Shown here one piece after another: positions 18,158 through 27,167 of a DNA stretch of 64,000 nucleotides (positions are counted from its first letter, which is position 1; every line of letters starts with the position of its first letter). The notes under the pieces were generated by a model. That model saw nothing but the letters and a program-made list of their open reading frames with translations. It searched no databases and was not told the origin of the DNA. A program made the position numbers and the translations under genes. Source of the DNA: Planomicrobium soli. GTDB lineage: Bacteria; Bacillota; Bacilli; Bacillales_A; Planococcaceae. The DNA lies in contig NZ_PYAT01000001.1 in NCBI RefSeq assembly GCF_003014655.1, positions 1 to 64,000 of the forward strand, read 5' to 3'.

Positions 18158-20923
18158 TTATAAGCCTCGTAAATATTTTTTTTCCAGCTCTTCAGCTTTG
18201 ATCGGTCTGCTGAAGAAAAACCCTTGCATAATGGAACAATTCCTTGACAGGAGAAATTCCAATTGCTCTTCAGTTTCTACCCCTTCGGCAATTACATTCA
18301 AATTCAAGTTTTGTGCCAATGTAATAATCGTATTTGTAATTGCAGCATTGTCACTGTCTTCAACTACATCTTGAATAAACGATTTATCGATTTTCAATGC
18401 ATCTATCGGGAAGTTCTTTAAATAACCGAGCGACGAATATCCTGTACCAAAATCATCGATTGCAATTTTCACGCCTAAATCCTTTAATTGTTTCATCTTG
18501 CGCATCGTAATTTCGGTATTTTTTATAATCTGATTTTCCGTCAGTTCTATATGCAAAAACTCCGGAGCAAGATTTACATCTTCTAAAATCCCTTTTACCA
18601 TGATGACCAGATCGTCTTCTTCAAATTGGAGACCGGATAAGTTAACGGACATGCACAGTGAGGTATTGCCCTGATCTTGCCATTCTTTCAACTGTTTGCA
18701 GGCATTTTTCAAAACCCATTCACCGATTGGAATGATCAGGCCCGTTTCCTCTGCTATCGGTATGAAATCAGCAGGTGAAATCATTCCTTCTGTCGGATGG
18801 ATCCAGCGCAGCAACGCTTCCACACCAATGATGGTTTCGGATCTGCTGTCGATTTGCGGCTGGTAGTATATGACCAATTCTTCATTATCCAACGCTTTAT
18901 ACAGCGCGTTTTCCAACTTGATGCTTTCCATATTCCGGTCGCTCATTTCAGTTTCAAAGAAATGATAATGGGTGCCGGATTTTTCTTTTGACTTATACAT
19001 CGCAGCATCTGCATTCTTAATCAGCGCTTCTGCAGTGTCGCCATCTTCAGGATAAACGCTGATGCCAATGCTCGTTTTAACGTAGACTTCATTGCCTTTA
19101 AGAGAAAACGGCTGAGCAAAGGATTTTATTACTTGTTCCACAACATTTAGGACATCAAGTTTACGATCGATGCCCGGTAAAACGATTGTAAACTCGTCTC
19201 CTCCTTGGCGTGAAACGATTGCTTCAGGGGGAACGCTCTTGCTTAAGCGTTTGGCGACTTCCCGCAAAAGCACATCTCCAAAGCTATGGCCTAAACTATC
19301 ATTGACCAATTTAAAGCGGTCCAAATCCAAGTAAAGAAGCGCAAGTTTTTGGCCGTTTGCTTTAAGTTCAGCCAATTCTTGATTTATTTTATCGTTTAGC
19401 AAAACCCGATTAGGAAGCTCGGTCAAGCTATCGTAATAAGCAAGGTGCTTAATTTCTTCTTCTAATCGCTTTCGTTCTGTAATATCTCTAAAAGTTACAA
19501 CTTCACCAAGGACTGTGTCTTCTTCTTTTATTAAAGAAATTACATATTCCACTGAAAAGCTGGTTTGATCTTTTTTGAAAAATTTCTGATTTACTTCCGG
19601 GTAAACTGCTGTTGAAACAGAATCTTTACTTCGATCAAAAATGATTTGAGAAGGTTTTCCGATCAGCTCGCCTTTGCCGTATCCAAGCATTGCTTCGCTC
19701 GCTGGATTGCAAAAAGTAATTTTCCCATCTAAATCCAATCCGAAAATCCCTTCTCCAGCAGAATTCAGGATCAACTCTTTTTCCCTGCTCAAATTTTTCA
19801 GCTCGCAAACCACTCGTTCAAGTTCGATGTTCTTAATCCGAATCTCAGATGTCCGTTCTTCAATAATTACTTCCTGCTTTTCCATATACAATAAATTGGA
19901 CAAAGTAGAAGCTGTGGCATCTGCAATAGACTGAGCCAATTGAATATCAGCTTCCGAAAACGACATTATGTTTTTTTCAAGCTCCGGAACTGCCAAGGCC
20001 CCCAACACTTCCCCAGTTGCTACTAACGGAAGCATCAACATGCCTTTTATGCCGAATTTTCTGCAGACGTCCTGATTTGGCCTGCCATCCGCAAATACAT
20101 CCGGAATAAGCAGCGGCCTTTTTGTCTTCACTACCTCTTGCAGAACGGCATCATTCGTTTGATCGATATGGTCATCGCCATGAGTTTTGATCCATTCTTC
20201 TTCCGTCCAATCGCTTTCCCGGCTTAAATTGGCGGGTTTTATTTTCATCCCCGCCATCGGATCAAGCAAATGAACTGCAGTATTATAATTGTTCAAGACC
20301 CTTCCGACATAATAGAAACATTTATCAAGAACTTCCTGCATGGTCGAACACATCGATAAATCACGTGTCAGATCAAGCAATAACTGTTTTTCCGCAATCA
20401 AATTCTCTTTGCGTTTTAAATTGGTTGCGTTCCTTACAGCGACGCCTGCCATATTTACATACGCTTCCACTGTCTGGATTTCATCTTCCGTTAAATCCAT
20501 CGTAATCCCGTAATCAAATAAATAAACCAAACCAAACAACTCATCTTCATAAGTGATCGGCAGCACAAGCAATGATTTGATTTTAAATCCTTCAACCGCC
20601 CGCGAGTCGGGGCGCTGGTCTTTTGAAGTATCCGGAATATAAATTGTTTTTTTTGTTTCAATCACTTCTTTTGCCAATAGATCATAGTCCATGTCAATTA
20701 CATGCATATCGAGTGTCATGCCATTAATGACTTCCGGTTTTCCTACATATCCTCTAAATTGTCCGTCCGCTTCTGGTAAATAAATGCCTACAGAGTCGCA
20801 TTGCACAATTTCTTCCGAAATGGCTAACGTAACTTGTTCAAGCACTTCCCGCAATTGAAGCTTGGAATTTATGAGTTTTGTAATATGTGCAAGACGAGAG
20901 TATCTTGTTTGTTCTTCGAGCAT
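18158..20923 (-). CDS. GAF-GAF-PAS-GGDEF-EAL cyclic-di-GMP signalling protein
   Basis: A 921-residue cytoplasmic protein with two GAF domains (about 20-160 and 190-345), a short coiled coil, a PAS domain (about 385-490), GGDEF (about 500-660) and EAL (about 680-920). GGDEF is intact (RQGGDEF), so it may make cyclic-di-GMP, but the RxxD inhibitory site that normally precedes it is absent. The EAL domain keeps EALLRW, the Asn in VNLSG, HIELTEN, IDDFGTGYSS, LKIDKSF and AEGVE, so phosphodiesterase activity is expected. No membrane segments; the GAF and PAS domains would sense soluble signals. GGAGAG precedes ATG 20923. The ThDP enzyme gene lies 21 bp downstream. Confidence 0.92.
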   Translation of the reverse strand: MLEEQTRYSRLAHITKLINSKLQLREVLEQVTLAISEEIVQCDSVGIYLPEADGQFRGYVGKPEVINGMTLDMHVIDMDYDLLAKEVIETKKTIYIPDTSKDQRPDSRAVEGFKIKSLLVLPITYEDELFGLVYLFDYGITMDLTEDEIQTVEAYVNMAGVAVRNATNLKRKENLIAEKQLLLDLTRDLSMCSTMQEVLDKCFYYVGRVLNNYNTAVHLLDPMAGMKIKPANLSRESDWTEEEWIKTHGDDHIDQTNDAVLQEVVKTKRPLLIPDVFADGRPNQDVCRKFGIKGMLMLPLVATGEVLGALAVPELEKNIMSFSEADIQLAQSIADATASTLSNLLYMEKQEVIIEERTSEIRIKNIELERVVCELKNLSREKELILNSAGEGIFGLDLDGKITFCNPASEAMLGYGKGELIGKPSQIIFDRSKDSVSTAVYPEVNQKFFKKDQTSFSVEYVISLIKEEDTVLGEVVTFRDITERKRLEEEIKHLAYYDSLTELPNRVLLNDKINQELAELKANGQKLALLYLDLDRFKLVNDSLGHSFGDVLLREVAKRLSKSVPPEAIVSRQGGDEFTIVLPGIDRKLDVLNVVEQVIKSFAQPFSLKGNEVYVKTSIGISVYPEDGDTAEALIKNADAAMYKSKEKSGTHYHFFETEMSDRNMESIKLENALYKALDNEELVIYYQPQIDSRSETIIGVEALLRWIHPTEGMISPADFIPIAEETGLIIPIGEWVLKNACKQLKEWQDQGNTSLCMSVNLSGLQFEEDDLVIMVKGILEDVNLAPEFLHIELTENQIIKNTEITMRKMKQLKDLGVKIAIDDFGTGYSSLGYLKNFPIDALKIDKSFIQDVVEDSDNAAITNTIITLAQNLNLNVIAEGVETEEQLEFLLSRNCSIMQGFFFSRPIKAEELEKKYLRGL

Positions 20924-21173
20924 TTACCCACTCTCCAGTTCTCTTCTATATATAATTTTTTAGTTATATGGTTTATTAAGGCCTTTGGTTATATTTATCC
21001 AGCAAAAAACAGACAATCGAACCGTATGCTATGTGTATATAATACTGTATCACAGCAACATTTAATATAAGGAAACTTAAATAAAGTTTATGTAAATTTT
21101 ATACATTATTTTTTAAGTGAACCTTTCTACAGGCCGCCTGAATACAGTACCAACTAAATTTCTATAGAACTTT

Positions 21174-21563
21174 TCACTGGATTCTTAAATTGGTTTTCGT
21201 TACAGATATAACTTCTATCTCAGAACAGTAAAAGCCCAATGTGTTGTTTTCGAAATCTTCAACTTCATATTTGATATTTTCCCAGCCTTTTCTGCTTAAA
21301 TCCACGATAACAAGATCGACTGGCTGAAAATACCCCAAGCTTTCAAACCTTATATTTTGAGGATCCCTAAAACGCAATTGAACAAGAAATGGACCATCTT
21401 CCGACTCCACTAAAAAATCGATATCCAGCAAGGAACTATAAATATCAAAATCTTTCAAAAAGCTTAAATTAAAGTTTGTTAGGCATTTAATGTTGGCATA
21501 AGAAAAGTCTTTTAGGTATTTAGAAAGCAGTTCGCTATTTTTCATCAATGCTATCCACTTCAC
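21174..21563 (-). CDS. Unknown 129-residue protein downstream of a Nudix gene
   Basis: A small soluble protein of mixed alpha/beta composition. The middle reads FLVQLRFRDPQNIRF followed by DLVIVDLSRKGWENIKYEVEDF, suggesting beta strands; the shape recalls small immunity-like or DUF proteins but I cannot assign a family. The GTG at 21563 lies 6 bp after the Nudix stop codon; an internal ATG at 21545 is an alternative. Both starts have weak ribosome sites, so translation may depend on coupling with the Nudix gene. No terminator is obvious after it. Confidence 0.6.
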   Translation of the reverse strand: MKWIALMKNSELLSKYLKDFSYANIKCLTNFNLSFLKDFDIYSSLLDIDFLVESEDGPFLVQLRFRDPQNIRFESLGYFQPVDLVIVDLSRKGWENIKYEVEDFENNTLGFYCSEIEVISVTKTNLRIQ

Positions 21564-21569
21564 ATTCCA

Positions 21570-22034
21570 TTATTTTTTTGGCACTTCAAAATTTTTCTCA
21601 ATAAAAGAACTTAAATAAACTTTATATTCTTTTGTTAATCCCGACGGCAGAAATTCCTTCTTGAAAAACTGAAGATCTAGGGATTCGTTTAGATCCGGTC
21701 TAAGTTCTCCAGCGAAATGAGTGGTTTGAAAAACAGCTGTTACCGAATAAAGTTCATCTTTATTGGACAACTTAAAATAGTATTCAGACCCAGAGTATAT
21801 TCCTTGAAGCGTTAACTCCCCGATTATTAAACCGGTTTCTTCAGTCACTTCTCTCCGAGCAGTATCTTCCATGCTTTCACCTAATTCCATCAATCCTCCG
21901 GGCAGTCCCCAGCTGCCGTCTTCTCGTTGCTGCAGCAAAACTTCATTTTCACTAGTTAAAACGATAACTACGGCTCCTGGAAGGATTAGCGGACGATGTC
22001 CAACTTTCTTCCGCAATTCTGTTACATAATCCAC
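21570..22034 (-). CDS. Nudix hydrolase
   Basis: A 154-residue Nudix pyrophosphohydrolase. The Nudix box runs from Gly46 to Ile70 with the GGLMELGE start and the REVTEETGL end, all catalytic residues present. Strands before it (LPGAVVIVLTSENEVLLQQRE) fit the usual fold. Nucleoside diphosphate derivatives are the usual substrates; specificity is unknown. GTG at 22034 is preceded by AGGAGCG at 8-9 nt spacing. The unknown 129-residue gene follows immediately on the same strand. Confidence 0.88.
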   Translation of the reverse strand: MDYVTELRKKVGHRPLILPGAVVIVLTSENEVLLQQREDGSWGLPGGLMELGESMEDTARREVTEETGLIIGELTLQGIYSGSEYYFKLSNKDELYSVTAVFQTTHFAGELRPDLNESLDLQFFKKEFLPSGLTKEYKVYLSSFIEKNFEVPKK

Positions 22035-22162
22035 TTAGGCACGCTCCTGAAATTACTAAACTAATCCCAATGAATAGAAGGGATTTTCTTTTTAGTGATA
22101 TTATCCTATTATATATGATATAGAACAAATCTAACAATTCAAACATTTTTTAGGAGATATTT

Positions 22163-22270
22163 ATGAATAAGACAGATATTATTGATTTGACACGTGTATA
22201 GACCAAGGATTTCCATGTATATAAACCCTCTGTTAAATTAGGTAGTCTCCAAACTTGTTGTAATCAATAG
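22163..22270 (+). pseudogene. Remnant of a cytidine-deaminase-like gene
   Basis: AGGAGAT precedes ATG 22163, giving MNKTDIIDLTRV and then an in-frame TAG at 22199. Reading through the stop, the frame continues as TKDFHVYKPSVKLGS and ends at 22268. FHVYKPSVKLGS resembles the region just before the catalytic motif in small cytidine/blasticidin-deaminase-like proteins. The catalytic zinc motifs are missing, so only the first quarter of such a gene remains. The assignment rests on memory of the family and is tentative. Confidence 0.35.
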
Positions 22271-22285
22271 AAAGAGGTGGATCTT

Positions 22286-22903
22286 TTGAGCGTAAAATGG
22301 CTTGAATGGGCGCAGCGTATACAATCACTGGCACAGGCAGGGCTTACTTATACCAATAATGTATATGATATAGAAAGGTTTGAGGAGTTAAGAACCATCA
22401 GTACTGAAATAATGAATGAATACACTGGCCATGAAATGGAGAAACTGAGAAACTTATTCGCTTATGAGACTGGTTACCAAACTCCGAAAGTCGATATACG
22501 GGGAGCAGTCTTCCAAAACGGCAAAATCCTTTTGGTCAGAGAAATAATTGATGATAAATGGTCGCTGCCAGGCGGTTTTTGCGATGTCGGCCTATCGCCT
22601 GCTGAAAATATTGTTAAAGAAATAAAAGAAGAATCCGGTTTTGACGTGGTTCCCACCAAACTCTTGGCACTGCTCGACATGAAGAAGCATGAGCATCCGC
22701 CGCAGCCTTTCCACTATTATAAAGTGTTTATTCAGTGCAATATTGTGGCTGGAAAAGCTGAAATAGGAATAGAAACAAAAGATGTGCAATTTTTCAGCGA
22801 AAACAACTTGCCTGAATTGTCGCTGGCGCGCAATACGGAAGCCCAGATCCAATTGCTTTTCGAATTTTCAAGAGATCCTCAAAAAGAAACGGTATTCGAT
22901 TGA
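22286..22903 (+). CDS. Nudix hydrolase with N-terminal helical domain (ADP-ribose pyrophosphatase-like)
   Basis: A 205-residue protein: an N-terminal helical domain (residues 1-65, starting KWLEWAQRIQ) followed by a Nudix domain whose box runs from Gly96 to Asp120 (GGFCDVG start, KEESGF end), with metal-binding Glu residues present. This arrangement is typical of the Nudix_N group reported to hydrolyse ADP-ribose or related dinucleotides. I choose TTG at 22286 because AGAGGTGG lies just upstream; GTG 22277 is within that site. It is divergent from the first Nudix gene, with the deaminase remnant in between. Confidence 0.87.
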   Translation: MSVKWLEWAQRIQSLAQAGLTYTNNVYDIERFEELRTISTEIMNEYTGHEMEKLRNLFAYETGYQTPKVDIRGAVFQNGKILLVREIIDDKWSLPGGFCDVGLSPAENIVKEIKEESGFDVVPTKLLALLDMKKHEHPPQPFHYYKVFIQCNIVAGKAEIGIETKDVQFFSENNLPELSLARNTEAQIQLLFEFSRDPQKETVFD

Positions 22904-23018
22904 CAAGAGCTGCAATTACCGATGCTAAACTTGTCATGCTTGTTGACATTCCCCTTGCACAATTTACCTTTTGACCGGAACAAAAGATCGCTTAGTTACT
23001 AAATTTATCGGCTAAAAA

Positions 23019-23051
23019 ATACCTGCCCATCACCTGAAGATGGGCAGGTAT
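23019..23051 (-). terminator. Terminator after the P1 peptidase gene
   Basis: ATACCTGCCCATC pairs with GATGGGCAGGTAT over a 7-nt loop, with T-rich sequence on the minus strand. Confidence 0.88.
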
Positions 23052-23090
23052 ATTCCTTTTTATGAAAACGAGAATATATGAATTTTGCTG

Positions 23091-24173
23091 TTAAAGTAAA
23101 GCAACACCAAATTCTTCAATCAAATCTTTGAAAGCTGGCCGTTCGTTGCCTCCGCGCCCTACAACAGCCTCTGCAGTAACAAGCGAATTCAATACAGCTT
23201 CTTCTGTTGCTTCTCCTACCGCTCTAAAAGCCAAGTCAAGATCTTCCTCATGGACTCGGATCAGACTCAGGGCCACTTTAGGTTTTTGATGCGGAATTTT
23301 TACCGCCGTCGAGAATCCGATGACTATTTCACCGCTGCCATGCGTTATGATTGATCCAGTTCGTGACAGACCAGCAACCGAACGTTTGATAATCCGGTTC
23401 AATTGCCTCTCTGATACCGGAAGATCCGTCGAAACAATAACCATAACAGAACCTTTGTCTTTTTCTTCTTGCTTTTGCAATATGAATTGCTTTAGTTCCT
23501 GGCCGACCGCTTTTCCGTTGATGCGAAGGTCGCTCAGCATTCCGAAATTCGACAGGACTAAAACTCCCATCGTATATGTATGGCCATCAAGTTCCATTAA
23601 TCTTGAAGCGGAACCAATGCCGCCCTTCAGCGAATAGCAGAGCATTCCTCTTCCTGCTCCAACAGCGCCTTCTTGGAATTCCGCCGAAGCAGCATCCAGC
23701 GCTTGCCGGACGTGTTCCGGTTTTAACGCCTTCGCGCGTATATCGTTTAAGAACATGTCGTTGCACTCGCCGATGACCGGATTAACAGTGCCTGTTGTCA
23801 AACCGATTTCGGGATTTTTTTCTAGCACATAATCGATCAAGGTATCTGCCGCCATGCCGATACTTAATGTATTTGTCAGCAAAATAGGCGTCTCCAGTGT
23901 ACCTAATTCCTGCATTTGTATTGTGCCCATCGTTTTTCCGAAGCCGTTGATCACATGGCTGGAGGCTATCAGTTTTTCTTTGAAAACGTTTCCGGAATGA
24001 GGCAAAATGGCTGTCACTCCGGTTTGGATAGCACCATCATCCAGCGTTGCGTGGCCCACTTTCACACCTGGAACATCCGTAATGGCATTTAAAGTGCCTG
24101 TCTCTAAACTCCCTATTTTGAGGCCGTAATCACGAATTCGTTTTTGTTTCAGCAAAAGCAACACCTGCTTCAT
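23091..24173 (-). CDS. P1 family (DmpA-like) self-cleaving aminopeptidase
   Basis: A 360-residue Ntn-type hydrolase of the DmpA/BapA group. The protein is expected to cut itself between Gly187 and Ser188 in LKGGIGSAS, exposing Ser188 as the nucleophile. Other family landmarks are DVPGVKVGH near 33-41 and VGHA / AGRGM further on. No signal peptide, so it acts in the cytoplasm, probably on small peptides or beta-amino-acid amides. The ATG at 24173 has a poor ribosome site; an internal TTG about 18 bp later, preceded by AGGTG, is an alternative start. It is a single-gene unit with its own terminator. Confidence 0.85.
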   Translation of the reverse strand: MKQVLLLLKQKRIRDYGLKIGSLETGTLNAITDVPGVKVGHATLDDGAIQTGVTAILPHSGNVFKEKLIASSHVINGFGKTMGTIQMQELGTLETPILLTNTLSIGMAADTLIDYVLEKNPEIGLTTGTVNPVIGECNDMFLNDIRAKALKPEHVRQALDAASAEFQEGAVGAGRGMLCYSLKGGIGSASRLMELDGHTYTMGVLVLSNFGMLSDLRINGKAVGQELKQFILQKQEEKDKGSVMVIVSTDLPVSERQLNRIIKRSVAGLSRTGSIITHGSGEIVIGFSTAVKIPHQKPKVALSLIRVHEEDLDLAFRAVGEATEEAVLNSLVTAEAVVGRGGNERPAFKDLIEEFGVALL

Positions 24174-24239
24174 ATAAGATTCAACTGCTTATTTGAATTG
24201 TATTTCCTTTCTCCTTACTATATCAAAAGGAGAAAAAAA

Positions 24240-24280
24240 CAAGCAATGATTCCCTAAAACAAATAGGAGAACATTGCTTG
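24240..24280 (-). terminator. Terminator after the alcohol dehydrogenase-family gene
   Basis: CAAGCAATG pairs with CATTGCTTG, with TCCCTA/TAGGGA-like pairing inside, followed on the minus strand by seven Ts. Confidence 0.88.
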
Positions 24281-24293
24281 CATCAAATACATC

Positions 24294-25331
24294 TCAGGAT
24301 TCGATAGGGCCTTCCAACACAATTTTCCCGATGGTACGCCCTGACATCAACTTGCCGTAAGCTTGTTCGAGATTTGATGAATTGATCGGCGACATGCGTT
24401 CAGTCATAGTCGTTTTGACTTTTCCGGCGTCTACCCAATCTGCCAGTTCATTCAGCAACTCGTGCTGTGCAATCATATCTTCTGTATGGAACATTGACCG
24501 GGTGTACATCAATTCATATGCAAATGTTACGCTTTTCGAGAAAAGTGCAATATCCAGCGGTTTTTGAGCAGGTAAGATCGAACAGATCTTGCCTTGCGGC
24601 AAAATGACTTTCGCCATATTTGACATATGGTCGTCAACGTTGGTCAAACAGAATATATAGTGAACGCCGGACAGGCCGAGCGTCTTCAGTTGTGCGTCGA
24701 ACTGCTCCATATGATTGATTGTGTAGTCAGCGCCGTGTTGCATCGCCCATTCTTTTGTTTCCGGCCTTGAAGCTGTTCCAATTACTGTCAACCCCACTCT
24801 TTTCGCAATTTGTGTTGCAATTGATCCGACTCCGCCGGCCGCACCAATTATCAGGATGCTTTTCCCAGCGTTTCCTTCCACAAGATGTGAAATGCCCAAA
24901 CGGTCAAAATACGCTTCCCATGCAGTGATGCTAGTGAGCGGAAGCGCCGCTGCTTCCGCAAAGTCCAAGCTTTTGGGTTTTTTGCCAACTAAGCGTTCAT
25001 CGACGAGATGGACTTCACTATGGCCGCCTTGCGCAATTGTCGTTCCGGCGTAATACACCTCATCTCCTTCTTTGAATAAGGTGCATTCTTCTCCTGCTTC
25101 CACAACTACTCCTGCGACATCGCGTCCCACAATAGTCAACGAATCGTCGTTTTCGTCTTTTGCATCTCGTGTCCGAAAATCGGTCGGATTTACCGATACG
25201 GCTCGAACTTCCACAAGCAGATTTCTTCCTGTCGGCACAGGGCGTTCAACTTCAATAAATTCAAATCGCGGCGGCTGGGATTTCGGGCCTGGCTTGTAAA
25301 AACCCAGGGCTTTCATTGTATTTGCGCTCAA
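24294..25331 (-). CDS. Zinc-independent alcohol dehydrogenase/quinone reductase family oxidoreductase
   Basis: A 345-residue medium-chain dehydrogenase/reductase. The N-terminal GroES-like domain has NPTDFRTRD and VGRDVAGVVVEAG, and the NADPH-binding Rossmann motif IIGAAGGVGS lies near residue 160. The Cys and His ligands for catalytic zinc are missing, so it belongs to the quinone-oxidoreductase/ZADH branch. Start is TTG 25331 with AGAGAGG upstream; ATG 25316 is an alternative. It is transcribed after pyruvate oxidase on the same strand with a 30-bp gap and shares the downstream terminator, so a two-gene unit is likely. Substrate unknown. Confidence 0.85.
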   Translation of the reverse strand: MSANTMKALGFYKPGPKSQPPRFEFIEVERPVPTGRNLLVEVRAVSVNPTDFRTRDAKDENDDSLTIVGRDVAGVVVEAGEECTLFKEGDEVYYAGTTIAQGGHSEVHLVDERLVGKKPKSLDFAEAAALPLTSITAWEAYFDRLGISHLVEGNAGKSILIIGAAGGVGSIATQIAKRVGLTVIGTASRPETKEWAMQHGADYTINHMEQFDAQLKTLGLSGVHYIFCLTNVDDHMSNMAKVILPQGKICSILPAQKPLDIALFSKSVTFAYELMYTRSMFHTEDMIAQHELLNELADWVDAGKVKTTMTERMSPINSSNLEQAYGKLMSGRTIGKIVLEGPIES

Positions 25332-25361
25332 TAGGATTCGCCTCTCTTTTCTATATTAAAT

Positions 25362-26963
25362 TTAACTGATTGGAGAAATATCCTCAACGTATGCATCAAT
25401 TACCACTGGTTTCCGGCTTTGTTTTGCCTGCGCAAGAGCATCACTTAATTCGGTCCGGTTTCTGCATGTATAACCTTCTCCTCCGCAAGCGGCAGCAAAC
25501 GCCGCATAATCGATGTTGGCAATTTCTACATTTGTTGGTTCATTTCCTTTTTCTTTTTGTTCGTGTTCGATCAGCTGTATTTTTTGGTTATTGAAAATAA
25601 CGACCGTCATCGGCAGGTCGTATTTTACAGCTGTAACAAAATCCTGCATGCCCATGGAAAAACCGCCGTCTCCTGTCAAAGCGATCACTTGCTTGTTCGG
25701 ATAGGCAATTTTTGCAGCAATAGCGCCTGGCAAACCGCAGCCCATTGTCGCTAGCCATGCAGATAGCACAAATTTTTGCTGAGAAAGCTTTAAATATTTC
25801 GCCGTCCAAATGGTGACGCTCCCTACATCCAGCGATACAACAGCATCGGGATCCAACACTTTTTGCACTTCAGCCAAGACGTGCTGCGGTTGCATCAGTT
25901 CCGTTTCTTTGTCCATGTCCGCTTGCAAATCCGCTTGCCAAGCAGACTTCTGCTCTAAAAGTCTAGATAGAAAATCGGAATCTTTCGGCTCTGCCCTCGC
26001 CGTCAGCTCTGAAATGGCAGGTTTTAATTCGCTGGCAACCCCAACTGTTGCCGGATAATACTTGCCGATAACTTTCGGATCAATATCAATCTGGATAGCC
26101 GGTGCATTTTCCGGCAAAAATTGGCGGTATGGATAAGCTGTGCCTGCCAAAATGACAAGGTCCGCTTGTTTCATCGCCTCTTCTGCGGGTTTTGTCCCCA
26201 ACTGTCCAAGATGGCCGAGGTTATGGGGATGTTCATCCGGTATAATCCCTTTTGATGGAAAAGAAGCGATCAGCGGTGCCTGGATTTTCTCGGCGAATGC
26301 GAGTACTTCTGCAACAGCATCTTTGGAACCTTTACCGGCGAGAATGACCGGCTTTTTTGAAGCCTTTATCAAGCGGGCAGCATCGGCTAAATCCTCTTCG
26401 TCAGGCCGTAATTTCGGCGCAGCATAGATAGCGGAAGTTTGCGGTTCATTCCGCTTGATCTTCTCTGAGAACAAATCATCTGACACGATCAACACCGCCG
26501 GCCCTTTTTCTGCATAAGCAGTCCGGATCGCTTGGTTCAGCATATCGGGCAGCTGGTCCGCCGATTGGACACGCCGGTTGTAGACCGTGGCATCTTCAAA
26601 CATCGCTTCTAACTTCAATTCCTGAAAATTGTCAGTCCCGACTTTTGTACTTTCTATTTGTCCGACTATCGCCAATACCGGTGTCTTGTCTTTTTTGGCA
26701 TCAAAGAGCCCGTTCTGCAAATGGACGGCCCCTGGGCCAGCGATGGAAAGGCAGACACCTATTTTGCCTGTCAGCTTTGAGAAAGCGGCGGCGGCAAGCG
26801 CGCCCGTTTCTTCGTGCCGTACTTGAATAAAACGGATGGCTTGTTCTTTCCGCATTTCCTCCATGAATTCATTTATGGAATCCCCTGGCATTCCATAAAT
26901 GTGATCGACGTTCCATTCTTTTAATAGGCCAATAATGTAGCTGCCTGCGGTGCGCTCGAACAT
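25362..26963 (-). CDS. Pyruvate oxidase-like ThDP/FAD enzyme (YdaP-like)
   Basis: A 533-residue ThDP-dependent enzyme resembling pyruvate oxidase, which decarboxylates pyruvate and passes electrons to FAD. The PYR domain holds Glu51 in VRHEETGAL, the central domain has GKGSKD and LVILAGTAYPYRQF, and the PP domain carries LTGDGGFSMGMQDF for magnesium/ThDP. Acetate or acetyl phosphate would be the product; which electron acceptor is used is not visible. ATG at 26963 is chosen, since AAGGAGG lies 7 nt upstream; a longer in-frame extension to 26993 lacks a ribosome site. The ADH-family gene follows 30 bp downstream. Confidence 0.85.
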   Translation of the reverse strand: MFERTAGSYIIGLLKEWNVDHIYGMPGDSINEFMEEMRKEQAIRFIQVRHEETGALAAAAFSKLTGKIGVCLSIAGPGAVHLQNGLFDAKKDKTPVLAIVGQIESTKVGTDNFQELKLEAMFEDATVYNRRVQSADQLPDMLNQAIRTAYAEKGPAVLIVSDDLFSEKIKRNEPQTSAIYAAPKLRPDEEDLADAARLIKASKKPVILAGKGSKDAVAEVLAFAEKIQAPLIASFPSKGIIPDEHPHNLGHLGQLGTKPAEEAMKQADLVILAGTAYPYRQFLPENAPAIQIDIDPKVIGKYYPATVGVASELKPAISELTARAEPKDSDFLSRLLEQKSAWQADLQADMDKETELMQPQHVLAEVQKVLDPDAVVSLDVGSVTIWTAKYLKLSQQKFVLSAWLATMGCGLPGAIAAKIAYPNKQVIALTGDGGFSMGMQDFVTAVKYDLPMTVVIFNNQKIQLIEHEQKEKGNEPTNVEIANIDYAAFAAACGGEGYTCRNRTELSDALAQAKQSRKPVVIDAYVEDISPIS

Positions 26964-27121
26964 GTACATTCCTCCTTCATCGTTTGGTAGCATTAAAATT
27001 TCAATTAGCTTATCTGGAAAATTCTCTTCATCCCATAAAATTACCTCTAACGCTGCTTATTTAAACCATGGAAGGTAAGTTCAACTAGAACAATGGCCAC
27101 TGCTTAGGGGATTTATAAATA

Positions 27122-27155
27122 AAAAAACCACAAGAGACATCTCCCCTGCGGTTTT
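27122..27155 (-). terminator. Terminator of the spo0M-like gene
   Basis: AAAACCGCAGG and the matching TTGTGGTTTT arm form a stem with an internal GAGA/TCTC pairing, followed by seven Ts on the minus strand. Confidence 0.8.
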
Positions 27156-27167
27156 ACGAACATACTA

